Of a stretch of DNA of 8,381 nucleotides, positions 1 through 8,266 are shown piece by piece. The notes below the pieces were generated by a model, which saw nothing but the letters and a program-made list of their open reading frames with translations, was not told the DNA's origin and did no database searches. A program made the position numbers and the translations under genes. Each line of letters opens with the position of its first letter. The stretch's first letter is position 1. This DNA comes from Actinomycetota bacterium (lineage in GTDB: Bacteria; Actinomycetota; Actinomycetes; S36-B12), in contig DNXA01000245.1 in assembly GCA_003506065.1 (NCBI GenBank), positions 806-9,186 of the forward strand. Reading direction: 5' to 3'.

Positions 1-1209
1 CTGGATTCCATTGAGGATGCGCTGGCAGCCCTGCGTGCCGGCCAAGCTGTCGTGGTCGTCGACGATGAGGATCGGGAGAACGAGGGAGACCTCATCTTCC
101 CAGCCAACGCCGCCACTTCTGAGCTGACCGGATTCATGATTCGTCATACCTCTGGCTATATCTGCGTGGGCATGACAGGCGCCGATCTGGATCGCCTCGG
201 TCTGCCTCCGATGACAGCCGTCAATGAGGATCGCAAAGGCACCGCCTATGCAGTTTCCGTGGACGCGCGCGATGTGGAGACCACGGGCATATCCGCCAAG
301 GACCGCGCGCACACCATTCGTGTTCTCGGCGACAGCGCGACAGATCCCATCGATCTGACTCGGCCCGGACACGTCATGCCGCTTCGAGCTGTGGAAGGTG
401 GGGTGCTGCGCAGGCCGGGCCACACTGAGGCCTCAGTGGATCTCTCGAGAATGGCGGGATTCACGCCAGCTGGTGCACTGTGCGAATTGGTCAACGACGA
501 CGGTTCGATGATGCGGGCCCCTGAGTGTCGCGCCTTCGCCGATGCGCATGGCCTGCGAATGATCTCCATTGCTGACCTCATCAGATTTCGTCGCCAGCAT
601 GAGGTGCAGGTGGTCCGCGTTGCTGAAACCAAACTTCCAACGGAGTTCGGCGAGTTTCGGGCAGTCGGCTATCGCAGCGATATTGATGGCACTGACCACA
701 TCGCCTTGGTGATGGGCGATGTTGGCGACGGTGAGCAGATGCTCGTGCGCGTGCATTCGGAATGTCTCACTGGTGATGTCTTCGGTTCGCTGCGCTGCGA
801 CTGTGGGCCTCAGTTGCAGGCAGCACTGCGCCGAGTTGCGTCGGAGGGCCGTGGAGTGGTCCTGTACATGCGTGGGCACGAGGGCCGCGGGATTGGCCTT
901 ATGCACAAGCTCATGGCATACAGGTTGCAGGACGACGGCCGCGACACGGTGGATGCCAATCTGGATCTCGGGCTGCCAGCAGACGCGCGCGACTACGGCA
1001 CGGGCGCTCAGATCCTTTATGAACTTGGCGTACGAAGCATGCGCTTGCTCACCAACAATCCCGCAAAGCGCGCGGGCCTTGAAGGCTACGGTCTGGCAAT
1101 CGTCGAGCGATTGCCACTTGAGATCGCATCCAATGTGCACAACGAGGACTACCTCAATACCAAGGCCACTCGCATGGGCCACACCATCGGAGAGCAAGGT
1201 TCAGCATGA
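1..1209 (+). CDS. ribBA: RibBA: 3,4-dihydroxy-2-butanone 4-phosphate synthase / GTP cyclohydrolase II (5' partial)
   Basis: Bifunctional cytosolic enzyme that supplies both riboflavin precursors: the N-terminal RibB half converts ribulose 5-phosphate to 3,4-dihydroxy-2-butanone 4-phosphate plus formate, and the C-terminal RibA half opens GTP to the diaminopyrimidine. The frame is open from base 1 and reads [20 protein letters not shown], so only the start codon and a few residues are missing to the left; the first in-window GTG (52) would cut into the conserved N-terminus and is not the true start. Counting from base 1 (402 residues present), the RibB part shows [11 protein letters not shown] (21-31), RPGHVMPL (121-128) and GHTEASVDL. 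The RibA part shows the zinc cysteines in [17 protein letters not shown] (C255, C266, C268), [10 protein letters not shown] (291-300), [15 protein letters not shown] and LLTNNPAKR. All key motifs are intact. The TGA overlaps the ribH ATG (ATGA), so the two are probably translationally coupled. Confidence 0.96.
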   Translation: MDSIEDALAALRAGQAVVVVDDEDRENEGDLIFPANAATSELTGFMIRHTSGYICVGMTGADLDRLGLPPMTAVNEDRKGTAYAVSVDARDVETTGISAKDRAHTIRVLGDSATDPIDLTRPGHVMPLRAVEGGVLRRPGHTEASVDLSRMAGFTPAGALCELVNDDGSMMRAPECRAFADAHGLRMISIADLIRFRRQHEVQVVRVAETKLPTEFGEFRAVGYRSDIDGTDHIALVMGDVGDGEQMLVRVHSECLTGDVFGSLRCDCGPQLQAALRRVASEGRGVVLYMRGHEGRGIGLMHKLMAYRLQDDGRDTVDANLDLGLPADARDYGTGAQILYELGVRSMRLLTNNPAKRAGLEGYGLAIVERLPLEIASNVHNEDYLNTKATRMGHTIGEQGSA

Positions 1210-1694
1210 GTGGCCAAGGGGCACCAGAACTCACCGTCAGCGCCGTCGATGCGCGAGTGGCGATCGTTGCCGCCTCCTGGCATGTGGAGGTCATGGATGG
1301 GCTGGTGGCCGGAGCTCTGCGTGCCTGTGAGAGTGCGGGAGCCATTCCTTTCCTCATTCGCGTTGCCGGTTCATTTGAACTGCCAATCGTGGCGAAGGCT
1401 TGTGCTGCCTCCGATGAGTACGACGTGGTCGTCGCCCTCGGCGTAGTGATTCGCGGAGATACCCCGCACTTCGAATATGTGTGCGCCGCCGCCACGGATG
1501 GACTGTCACAGGTCGCTCTTGACTACCTCGTGCCTGTGGGCTTCGGGCTGCTGACATGCGACACCGAGGCACAGGCCTTGGCTCGGGCGGGCCTTGCCAG
1601 CTCAACTGAGGACAAGGGACTGGAAGCCACACAGGCAGCGCTGTCGACTTGGCGCATCCTCGCCGGCATCACTGGAGAGTCGCTTCCTCAGTAG
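1206..1694 (+). CDS. ribH: RibH: 6,7-dimethyl-8-ribityllumazine synthase
   Basis: Lumazine synthase, the penultimate riboflavin enzyme, which condenses dihydroxybutanone phosphate (from RibBA) with 5-amino-6-ribitylaminouracil; family members assemble as pentamers or 60-mer shells. The 162-residue length is normal. Visible motifs are the strand-helix [14 protein letters not shown] (16-29) with the aromatic substrate-stacking position W25, VAGSFELP (53-60), [16 protein letters not shown] (77-92) with the catalytic histidine H88 in the RGxTxHFE signature, and the C-terminal [10 protein letters not shown] (132-141). The ATG overlaps the ribBA stop by ATGA, which fixes the start and suggests coupling. 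C118 in [11 protein letters not shown] replaces the more usual small or hydroxyl residue; this is probably neutral. Riboflavin synthase and the RibD deaminase/reductase are not in the window. Confidence 0.96.
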   Translation: MSGQGAPELTVSAVDARVAIVAASWHVEVMDGLVAGALRACESAGAIPFLIRVAGSFELPIVAKACAASDEYDVVVALGVVIRGDTPHFEYVCAAATDGLSQVALDYLVPVGFGLLTCDTEAQALARAGLASSTEDKGLEATQAALSTWRILAGITGESLPQ

Positions 1695-1703
1695 GCTGGG
1701 CAT

Positions 1704-1967
1704 GTGAAGACCTTCGACGAGCTCTATCGCGAACTTCTGGAGAAGACTGCGTCAGCCGATGCCACTTCAGGCACGGTCAAACTGGTGGAGTCAGGCGTAC
1801 ACGCCATCGGCAAGAAGGTGGTCGAAGAGGCAGCTGAAGTGTGGATGGCTGCCGAATATGAAGGCCCCGACCGAACGGCCGAGGAGATTTCGCAATTGCT
1901 CTACCACCTGCAGGTGATGATGATTGCCAGCAAGATCACCCTTGACGACGTGTATCGGCGGTTGTAA
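1704..1967 (+). CDS. hisE: HisE: phosphoribosyl-ATP pyrophosphatase
   Basis: Second step of histidine synthesis: hydrolysis of phosphoribosyl-ATP to phosphoribosyl-AMP and pyrophosphate. At 87 residues it is a stand-alone HisE (MazG-like all-alpha fold), not a HisIE fusion. The metal-binding acidic helix is [19 protein letters not shown] (36-54), with E41, E42 and E45; the second helix is [15 protein letters not shown] (59-73), in which Q64 stands where many proteobacterial enzymes have Asp, as is usual in actinobacterial HisE. The start is GTG at 1704: the overlapping ATG at 1702 is followed at once by TGA, and the next in-frame starts are inside the conserved region. The upstream Shine-Dalgarno is weak (GGCTGGG). 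It lies 9 nt after ribH and 5 nt before hisG, so it is likely cotranscribed with both. Confidence 0.95.
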   Translation: MKTFDELYRELLEKTASADATSGTVKLVESGVHAIGKKVVEEAAEVWMAAEYEGPDRTAEEISQLLYHLQVMMIASKITLDDVYRRL

Positions 1968-1972
1968 TCCAA

Positions 1973-2818
1973 ATGTTGAAAGTCGCTCTTCCCAATAAGG
2001 GACAACTGGCTGATCCTGCTCGCGCAATGCTGCAAGAGGCGGGCTACCTGCGCAGTGCCGGAATTCGCGATCTCGTCGTGAATGACCCGGTCAACGATGT
2101 CGAGTTCTATTTCCTGCGTCCCAAGGACATCGCCTTGTACGTCGGTGAAGGAACCTTGGACATCGGCATCACCGGTCGCGACATGCTGATGGATTCAGGC
2201 GCGCAGGCAACCGAGTTGCTATCCCTGGGATTTGCACCCTCCGCCTTCCGGCTTGCTGCACCAATCGGCAGGTACGAATCGGTTGCAGACCTGGCTGGCA
2301 AGCGCATTGCAACGTCCTATGACGGTCTGCTGCGGGCCTGGCTCTCCCAGACTCAGATTGACGCGACGGTAATTCGACTCGATGGTGCTGTCGAGAATGC
2401 CGTTGCTCTGGGTGTCGCCGATGCCGTTGCTGATGTGGTGGCTACCGGCACCACGATGCGCCGTGCGGGCTTGGAGATCATCGGCGAGCCAATCCTCGAG
2501 TCTGAAGCACTTGTCGTTCGACGCATCGATGCGCCAGCAGACCCGGCGGTTGAGACCGTGATCCGCAGGCTGCAGAGCGTGATGGTTGCCCGCACCTTCG
2601 TGCTGGTCGACTATGACATCCGCCAGACTGAGCTCGCCCAGGCATGTTCCATCACGCCCGGCATTGAGTCGCCCACCGTTTCGCCGCTCCAAGATTCTGA
2701 CTGGTCGGCCGTGCGAGCGATGGTTCCCTCCACCGATATTCACCGGGTGATGGATGATCTCTATGAACTCGGTGCGCGCGGAATCCTCGTCACTGACATC
2801 CACGCCTGCCGCCTCTGA
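1973..2818 (+). CDS. hisG: HisG: ATP phosphoribosyltransferase, long form
   Basis: First and committed step of histidine synthesis: ATP plus PRPP gives N1-(5-phosphoribosyl)-ATP. The 281 residues match the long (HisG_L) class, which does not need HisZ. The catalytic part (about 1-205) begins LKVALPNKGQL and contains YVGEGTLDIGITGRD (56-70) and the family signature over 137-168, with the PRPP loop ADVVATGTT (153-161). The remaining about 75 residues, including SPTVSPL (233-239), form the ACT-like domain that in this class binds histidine for feedback inhibition, so activity control at the protein level is expected. The ATG sits 5 nt after the hisE stop with only a weak GGCGG upstream, consistent with coupling. 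The TGA is one base before the ATG of the SseB-like gene. No transcription attenuator or T-box is visible. Confidence 0.97.
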   Translation: MLKVALPNKGQLADPARAMLQEAGYLRSAGIRDLVVNDPVNDVEFYFLRPKDIALYVGEGTLDIGITGRDMLMDSGAQATELLSLGFAPSAFRLAAPIGRYESVADLAGKRIATSYDGLLRAWLSQTQIDATVIRLDGAVENAVALGVADAVADVVATGTTMRRAGLEIIGEPILESEALVVRRIDAPADPAVETVIRRLQSVMVARTFVLVDYDIRQTELAQACSITPGIESPTVSPLQDSDWSAVRAMVPSTDIHRVMDDLYELGARGILVTDIHACRL

Positions 2819-2819
2819 C

Positions 2820-3284
2820 ATGTCACACAAGCCGTCAGGTGATGGGCGCACTCTTGCGTCACCAGCTTTCCCCAACGATGACGGCTCCGCAGATCCATTG
2901 CTGCGCGCAAGTCTGGAACAGGGCCAAGTGATCGTCACATCAGAGTTGGCACGGGATCTCCCACTTGAAATGCTGATGGGAGCCCGGCTTCTGGTTGCTG
3001 TCGTGGCGGACGCTGATGAGATCGACGAAGACGGTGGGGACAAGAGCAGTCACATGTCGGTGGTCTCGATGATCAGCCCCAGCGGTGAGCGCGGGCTGCT
3101 CGCATTCACCGGTGTGGATTCGATGGCACTCTGGGATCCCAAGGCAAGGCCGGTGCCGATTTCCGCACCGGATGCAGCGCGAGCGGCACTCGATGACGCT
3201 TGCAGCGCACTGGTCGTTGATGTGCTCGGCCCAATGCGTCATGTGGTGACAGGCAATCGCCTGGTTTTTCTTGCAGAGGGCTGA
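2820..3284 (+). CDS. SseB-family protein, function unknown
   Basis: A 154-residue protein resembling the actinobacterial SseB family (named after an enterobacterial locus; the N-terminal domain has no established biochemical role). The recognisable core is GARLLVAVVADADEID (54-69), DKSSHMSVVSM (74-84), LLAFTGVDSMALWDPKARPVP (93-113), and ALVVDVLGP (130-138). The first about 35 residues are polar and look disordered. There is no signal peptide or membrane segment, so it is probably cytosolic. ATG 2820 was chosen because it lies one base after the hisG stop (TGAcATG) and the protein body follows; an in-frame ATG at 2754 would overlap hisG by 65 nt and adds residues that merely read hisG in another frame. 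Neither site has a good Shine-Dalgarno. In actinobacteria SseB-like genes often lie near infC, and infC is also in this window, about 4 kb downstream. Confidence 0.82.
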   Translation: MSHKPSGDGRTLASPAFPNDDGSADPLLRASLEQGQVIVTSELARDLPLEMLMGARLLVAVVADADEIDEDGGDKSSHMSVVSMISPSGERGLLAFTGVDSMALWDPKARPVPISAPDAARAALDDACSALVVDVLGPMRHVVTGNRLVFLAEG

Positions 3285-3298
3285 TTGCACCGAATCTG

Positions 3299-3331
3299 TT
3301 GACTCGTAACGCATAAGCGTGCGCGAATACT
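3299..3331 (+). promoter_or_regulatory. Possible promoter for the glycosyltransferase operon
   Basis: The 101-bp gap after the SseB-like gene holds TTGACT (3299-3304), a 5/6 match to a -35 box, and AATACT (3326-3331), a 5/6 match to a -10 box. The 21-nt spacing is longer than the usual 16-19, so the pairing is doubtful. A small dyad ACGC-ATAA-GCGT (3309-3320) lies between them and could be an operator. A promoter somewhere here is reasonable because the tight upstream operon ends at 3284 and a different functional group begins at 3386. Confidence 0.25.
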
Positions 3332-3338
3332 CCTCTAC

Positions 3339-3365
3339 ATTGTGCAGCCCGTGCTGCGAAGCAAT
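3339..3365 (+). other. Imperfect hairpin in the leader of the glycosyltransferase gene
   Basis: An inner stem TGCAGC/GCTGCG (3343-3348 with 3353-3358, one T-G wobble) closes a CCGT loop, and an outer stem ATTG/CAAT (3339-3342 with 3362-3365) continues it across an AAG bulge. It ends just before the probable Shine-Dalgarno (3367-3376). No T-run follows, so it is not a typical intrinsic terminator; it could affect translation of the downstream gene or be chance. Confidence 0.35.
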
Positions 3366-3385
3366 CGAGAGTGAGGTTGGCGTCG

Positions 3386-4657
3386 ATGCGCATTGCACTG
3401 CTGTCGTATCGAAGCAAGCCGCACTGCGGTGGCCAGGGAATCTACATTCGACACCTGAGTCGCGAATTGGTAGCGCTCGGCCACAGCGTCGAAGTCTTCT
3501 CGGGCCAACCGTATCCAGAGCTTGACGACGGCGTCTTGCTGACAAAGGTTCCAAGTCTTGATCTCTATCGCGACCCCGATCCCTTTCGCATTCCTGCGCC
3601 ACGTGAGTTCCGTGATCGCATTGATGTCGAGGAGTTTGCGACGATGTGCGCGGCTGGTTTTCCCGAGCCCAAGACCTTCAGTCTTCGGGTGGCGCGCATG
3701 CTGAAGGAGCGAGCGGGCGAATTCGACATTGCTCACGACAACCAGACTCTCGGCTACGGAATGCTCGACATCGAACGCAACGGCCTTCCGCTCATTACGA
3801 CGGTTCACCACCCCATTACTTTTGATCGTCGAATAGACATCGCCTCAACGCGCAATCCTTGGCGGAAGTTCACGCTCATGCGCTGGTACGGCTTCGTGCG
3901 CATGCAGGCCAAGGTGGCTCGCCAAGCGCGTCGAATTCTGACCCCGTCGCACATGTCGATGGTCGACATCGAGCGTGACTTCGGTGTGGAGTCTTCACGA
4001 ATGCAGGCAATCCTGCTGGGAGTAGATGATTGCTTCGTTCCCCCCACCGCCGCGCGGGTGCCGGGCCGCATCTTGGCGATGGCCAGTGCGGATGCGCCGG
4101 TGAAGGGCATCGCAACGCTGTTGGCGGCATTTGCGAAACTCCAGGTGGAGCGCGAGCTTGAACTGCTGCTCGTGACCAAGCCGCAACCTGGCGGGCGCAC
4201 CGAGCAACTCATCGAATCCCTTGGCATCCAAGACTCAGTGCGCTTCGTCAGTGGCGTGAGTGATGCCGAGCTCGTGCAGATCATGGGGTCCGCCGAAGTG
4301 GCCTGCGTGCCATCGCTCTACGAGGGATTCTCGCTGCCGACAGCTGAGCTGATGGCCTGCCAGACTCCGCTTGTCGTCTCGCGTGCCGGTGCCATCCCTG
4401 AAGTGGTCGGCCCCGACGGCCTGTGCGCGGACCTGGTAACACCAGGAGATGTGGAAGAACTCGTTGCCGCCCTGGGGAGCCTGCTCGATGACCCGCAGCG
4501 CCGAGAGCGCATGGGTCAAGCTGGGCGGCGTCGAGTGCTCGAGCTGTTCAGTTGGAAGGTCGTCGCGATGAAAGTGGCCGCCGCATACGCGGAGGTCATC
4601 GCCGAGTACCAAGGCGAACGACTCGTGAAAACAGGTGCCGCAAATGCTCACCGTTGA
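3386..4657 (+). CDS. GT4-family glycosyltransferase (GT-B fold)
   Basis: Retaining glycosyltransferase of family GT4, 423 residues, expected to move a sugar from a nucleotide-sugar donor to an unknown acceptor. The N-terminal Rossmann domain starts MRIALLSYRSKPHCGGQGIY with the glycine-rich loop at 15-18; HDNQTLGYG (117-125) and TTVHHPI (138-144) follow. The C-terminal donor domain begins near 225 and has ADAPVKG (235-241) and the hallmark PSLYEGFSLPTAELMACQTP (309-328), whose E313 and E321 form the EX7E motif. A basic, aromatic stretch (about 155-185) may contact the membrane. No signal peptide or membrane helix is visible, so it is probably cytosolic. ATG 3386 is preferred over in-frame GTG 3371 because GAGAGTGAGG (3367-3376) is well placed before it and the protein aligns from MRIALL. 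Its last 14 nt overlap the methyltransferase gene. The acceptor cannot be read from the sequence; lipid-linked glycan or polysaccharide synthesis is an inference. Confidence 0.9.
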   Translation: MRIALLSYRSKPHCGGQGIYIRHLSRELVALGHSVEVFSGQPYPELDDGVLLTKVPSLDLYRDPDPFRIPAPREFRDRIDVEEFATMCAAGFPEPKTFSLRVARMLKERAGEFDIAHDNQTLGYGMLDIERNGLPLITTVHHPITFDRRIDIASTRNPWRKFTLMRWYGFVRMQAKVARQARRILTPSHMSMVDIERDFGVESSRMQAILLGVDDCFVPPTAARVPGRILAMASADAPVKGIATLLAAFAKLQVERELELLLVTKPQPGGRTEQLIESLGIQDSVRFVSGVSDAELVQIMGSAEVACVPSLYEGFSLPTAELMACQTPLVVSRAGAIPEVVGPDGLCADLVTPGDVEELVAALGSLLDDPQRRERMGQAGRRRVLELFSWKVVAMKVAAAYAEVIAEYQGERLVKTGAANAHR

Positions 4658-5359
4658 CTTTGATCGGCTCGGTCTGGCTGCCGGGGATCGCGTCCTGGAT
4701 ATGGGATGCGGCGCTGGACGCCATGCCTTCGAGATGTACCGAAGAGGCGGCGACGTCGTTGCATTCGACATGGATGCCAAAGAGCTCGCCGATGTACAGC
4801 AGGTCTTCAGCCACATGCGAGATGCAAGCGAAGTTCCTGTAGGAGCCGTCGCGACCATTCAACAGGGCGATGCGATGCAGCTGCCCTTTGATGACGGTGA
4901 GTTCGACCGGGTTGTCGCGGCAGAGGTGCTTGAGCACATTGCGGCTGATGTCGATGCTATCCGCGAGTTGGTTCGCGTGCTTCGCCCGGGCGGAACGATG
5001 GCGGTTTCGGTGCCTCGATGGTTTCCCGAGGTGATCAATTGGCGCTTGTCCGCTGAGTATCACCAAGTTGATGGCGGCCATATTCGCATCTACACCGATA
5101 CCGAACTCATCGCCAAGATGCGTCAGGCTGGGCTGACCTACGAAGGCCGCAGTTATGCACACGGACTGCACTCTCCGTACTGGTGGATCAAATGTGCTGT
5201 CGGCGTCAGCAGGGATGACCATCGGCTCGTACGGGCCTATCACCGACTGCTGGTCTGGGAGATCGTGCATCAGCCCAGAATCCTCCAGTTCGCGGGACGG
5301 ATTCTGGATCCCCTGATTGGCAAGAGCCTGGTGCTGTACTTTCGAAAGCCAGTCTCCGA

Positions 5360-5363
<4 letters not shown>
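4644..5363 (+). CDS. Class I SAM-dependent methyltransferase (Methyltransf_11-like)
   Basis: A 239-residue Rossmann-fold methyltransferase. SAM-binding motif I is RVLDMGCGAGRHAFEM (16-31); the acidic residue that holds the ribose hydroxyls is D42 in VVAFDMD; motif III is GDAMQLPFDDGEFDRVVAAE (75-94), continuing into VLEHI; and LRPGGTMAVSVPRW (113-126) is the later strand. The C-terminal about 100 residues, rich in H, Y and W (YHQVDGGHIRIYT 139-151, HSPYWWIK 176-183), should form the substrate cap and do not reveal the substrate. ATG 4644 is chosen because AGGTG (4633-4637) sits 6 nt upstream and the gene overlaps the glycosyltransferase end; the in-frame GTG 4635 is inside that Shine-Dalgarno. 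The gene overlaps the next by ATGA. Its place between a glycosyltransferase and a toroid protein suggests sugar or glycolipid O-methylation, which is an inference. Confidence 0.9.
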
Positions 5364-7102
<1,739 letters not shown>

Positions 7103-7219
7103 CTAGTTGGCTGGATTCGTCTGGGTGCCGGAACGACTGCTACCCTTCCCTTCGATTGATCTGGCTCTCGGGCTGGATCGCGCAAGAGGGGCTCCGGCTC
7201 CCACCCGTCCGTCGCACAG

Positions 7220-7285
7220 ATGGCCCGGGTCACGCGCTCAGGCACGCTAGCCGTGCCGGTTCGTGCTGTCGCCTTCTTGCGCTGA
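7220..7285 (+). CDS. Possible 21-residue leader ORF in the infC leader
   Basis: ATG 7220 opens a frame of 21 codons ending at TGA 7283-7285, reading MARVTRSGTLAVPVRAVAFL and a final R. The peptide is basic and hydrophobic, and 15 of its 20 sense codons after the ATG end in G or C, as in the neighbouring genes. There is no Shine-Dalgarno before it and I know no homologue, so it may be chance. If translated it would run through the 7241-7257 hairpin and could couple ribosome behaviour to leader folding. Confidence 0.2.
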   Translation: MARVTRSGTLAVPVRAVAFLR

Positions 7286-7314
7286 GTCAAGGGTCATCCC
7301 TGGACGCAGATCGC

Positions 7315-7344
7315 GCCGCGCATATGTGCGGCAACTGACCGCAC
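7315..7344 (+). promoter_or_regulatory. Two mutually exclusive hairpins just upstream of the infC ribosome binding site
   Basis: Hairpin A pairs GCCGCGC (7315-7321) with GTGCGGC (7326-7332) around ATAT: seven pairs, one of them G-T. Hairpin B pairs GTGCGG (7326-7331) with CCGCAC (7339-7344) around a 7-nt loop: six perfect pairs. Both need 7326-7331, so only one can form at a time. B ends four bases before the AAGGAGG. In addition GCGCC (7313-7317) can pair with GGCGC (7354-7358) at the end of the Shine-Dalgarno. This layout fits a translational switch on infC; the switching role is an inference. Confidence 0.45.
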
Positions 7345-7348
7345 GAAT

Positions 7349-7355
7349 AAGGAGG
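7349..7355 (+). promoter_or_regulatory. Strong Shine-Dalgarno that fixes the infC start
   Basis: AAGGAGG is a full match to the anti-Shine-Dalgarno core and stands 4 nt before the ATC at 7360. The in-frame TAA at 7348-7350 overlaps it, so translation must begin downstream of this point. Confidence 0.85.
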
Positions 7356-7359
7356 CGCC

Positions 7360-7950
7360 ATCAGCGTCGAACCACGAATCAACGACCGCATTCGCGTTCC
7401 CGAGGTCCGTCTTGTGGGACCCAATGGCGAACAGGTTGGCATCGTGCGCATTGAAGATGCGCTTCGACTTGCCGTGGAGGCCGATCTCGATCTCGTCGAG
7501 GTTGCCCCGATGGCCAAGCCGCCAGTGTGCAAGCTCATGGATTTCGGCAAGTTCAAGTACGAAGCCGCCATGAAGGAGCGCGAATCGCGTCGCAACCAGA
7601 CGCACACCATCATCAAGGAAATGAAGCTTCGCCCGAAGATCGACTCGCACGACTATGACACCAAGAAGGGTCACGTCGAGCGCTTCCTGAAGGCTGGAGA
7701 CAAGGTCAAGATCACGATCATGTTCCGCGGTCGTGAGCAGAGCCGTCCAGAACTTGGACTGCGGCTCCTGGCCAGACTTGCTGAAGATGTGCAGGAACTT
7801 GGATTCGTGGAGGCCACTCCCAAGCAGGACGGTCGCAACATGATCATGGTGTTGGCTCCGCATCGCCGCAAGGCTGATGTGCCAAAGACCCAGACCGCGG
7901 CCGAATCTCTCGAGGAGTCCGTCCAGGAATTGCACGCGGACGCTTCCTAA
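7360..7950 (+). CDS. infC: Translation initiation factor IF-3, with ATC start codon
   Basis: IF-3 binds the 30S subunit, prevents premature joining of 50S and checks start codon and initiator tRNA. The 196 residues show the N-terminal domain ([20 protein letters not shown] 6-24 and following, [20 protein letters not shown] 42-61, [19 protein letters not shown] 62-80), a lysine-rich linker, the C-terminal domain ([20 protein letters not shown] 88-107, [19 protein letters not shown] 116-134, [14 protein letters not shown] 155-168) and a short acidic tail. The N-terminal signature begins well before the first conventional start (GTG 7414), which would remove 18 conserved codons. Between the in-frame TAA (7348) and 7414 there is no ATG, GTG, TTG or CTG, and ATC 7360 follows AAGGAGG, so ATC is the start. 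A rare start on infC is the known basis of autoregulation in Escherichia coli (AUU there). First gene of infC-rpmI-rplT. Confidence 0.96.
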   Translation: MSVEPRINDRIRVPEVRLVGPNGEQVGIVRIEDALRLAVEADLDLVEVAPMAKPPVCKLMDFGKFKYEAAMKERESRRNQTHTIIKEMKLRPKIDSHDYDTKKGHVERFLKAGDKVKITIMFRGREQSRPELGLRLLARLAEDVQELGFVEATPKQDGRNMIMVLAPHRRKADVPKTQTAAESLEESVQELHADAS

Positions 7951-7957
7951 GCACAAC

Positions 7958-7971
7958 GCGACCTCGGTCGC
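7958..7971 (+). other. Small hairpin in the infC-rpmI spacer
   Basis: GCGAC (7958-7962) and GTCGC (7967-7971) form a perfect 5-bp stem around CTCG. No T-run follows, so it is not a terminator of the usual kind and should not stop transcription into rpmI. It may act in RNA processing or in control of rpmI translation, or have no role. Confidence 0.35.
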
Positions 7972-8011
7972 ATCAAAGCCCGAACCACCGAACAACAAGC
8001 AAAGGATCGAC

Positions 8012-8206
8012 ATGCCGAAGCAGAAGACCCACAGTGGCGCCAAGAAGCGCTTCAAGGTCACCGGAACTGGCAAAATCACGCATGAGCAGGCCAACCGCCG
8101 CCATTTGTTGGAGAGCAAGTCCTCCAAGCGCATGCGCCGCCTTGAGGGCGACAAGATTCTGGCCCCAGGTGATGCCAAGAAGGTAAAGAAGTTGCTCGGC
8201 CGCTAG
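8012..8206 (+). CDS. rpmI: 50S ribosomal protein bL35
   Basis: Small basic protein of the large ribosomal subunit, 64 residues, the normal length. It begins [20 protein letters not shown] and continues with [20 protein letters not shown], then MRRL and the C-terminal VKKLLGR, all typical of bL35. The ATG has AAAGGA (8001-8006) at 5-nt spacing. It lies 61 bp after infC and 60 bp before rplT in the widely conserved infC-rpmI-rplT order, so the three are presumably cotranscribed. In other bacteria L20 represses this operon, and bL35 is controlled with it. Confidence 0.97.
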   Translation: MPKQKTHSGAKKRFKVTGTGKITHEQANRRHLLESKSSKRMRRLEGDKILAPGDAKKVKKLLGR

Positions 8207-8227
8207 CCGATCGACCCCCAAATATTT

Positions 8228-8245
8228 CGCCGCGTTCATGCGGCA
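8228..8245 (+). promoter_or_regulatory. Hairpin in the rpmI-rplT spacer, similar to the one before infC
   Basis: GCCGC (8229-8233) and GCGGC (8240-8244) form a 5-bp stem around GTTCAT. With its flanks it reads CGCCGCG, five bases, GCGGCA; the infC leader hairpin at 7314-7333 reads CGCCGCG, seven bases, GCGGCA. It lies 10 nt upstream of the rplT Shine-Dalgarno (AGGAGA, 8255-8260). The recurrence within one operon suggests a shared ligand, with L20 the natural candidate by analogy to known L20 autoregulation. Confidence 0.4.
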
Positions 8246-8266
8246 GAGAAGTTCAGGAGACAAGCA

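Noticed and set aside
1..60. An FMN riboswitch for the riboflavin genes.
   Set aside because: The window begins inside ribBA, so any leader lies outside; nothing resembling one is present here.
433..1197. A 254-codon open frame on the - strand opposite ribBA.
   Set aside because: Shadow of a highly conserved coding sequence; the translation has no family resemblance.
719..1330. A 203-codon + strand frame overlapping the ribBA end and ribH.
   Set aside because: Reads Cys/Arg/Trp-rich out-of-frame sequence; both real genes are certain in their own frames.
2219..3043. A 274-codon - strand frame across hisG and the SseB-like gene.
   Set aside because: Antisense to two recognised genes and low-complexity (Ser/Arg-rich) at its start, as shadow frames usually are.
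7294..8178. A 294-codon open frame on the - strand opposite infC and rpmI.
   Set aside because: It lies antisense to two certain genes, has no recognisable domain and no suitable ribosome binding site; long antisense frames are expected in GC-rich DNA.
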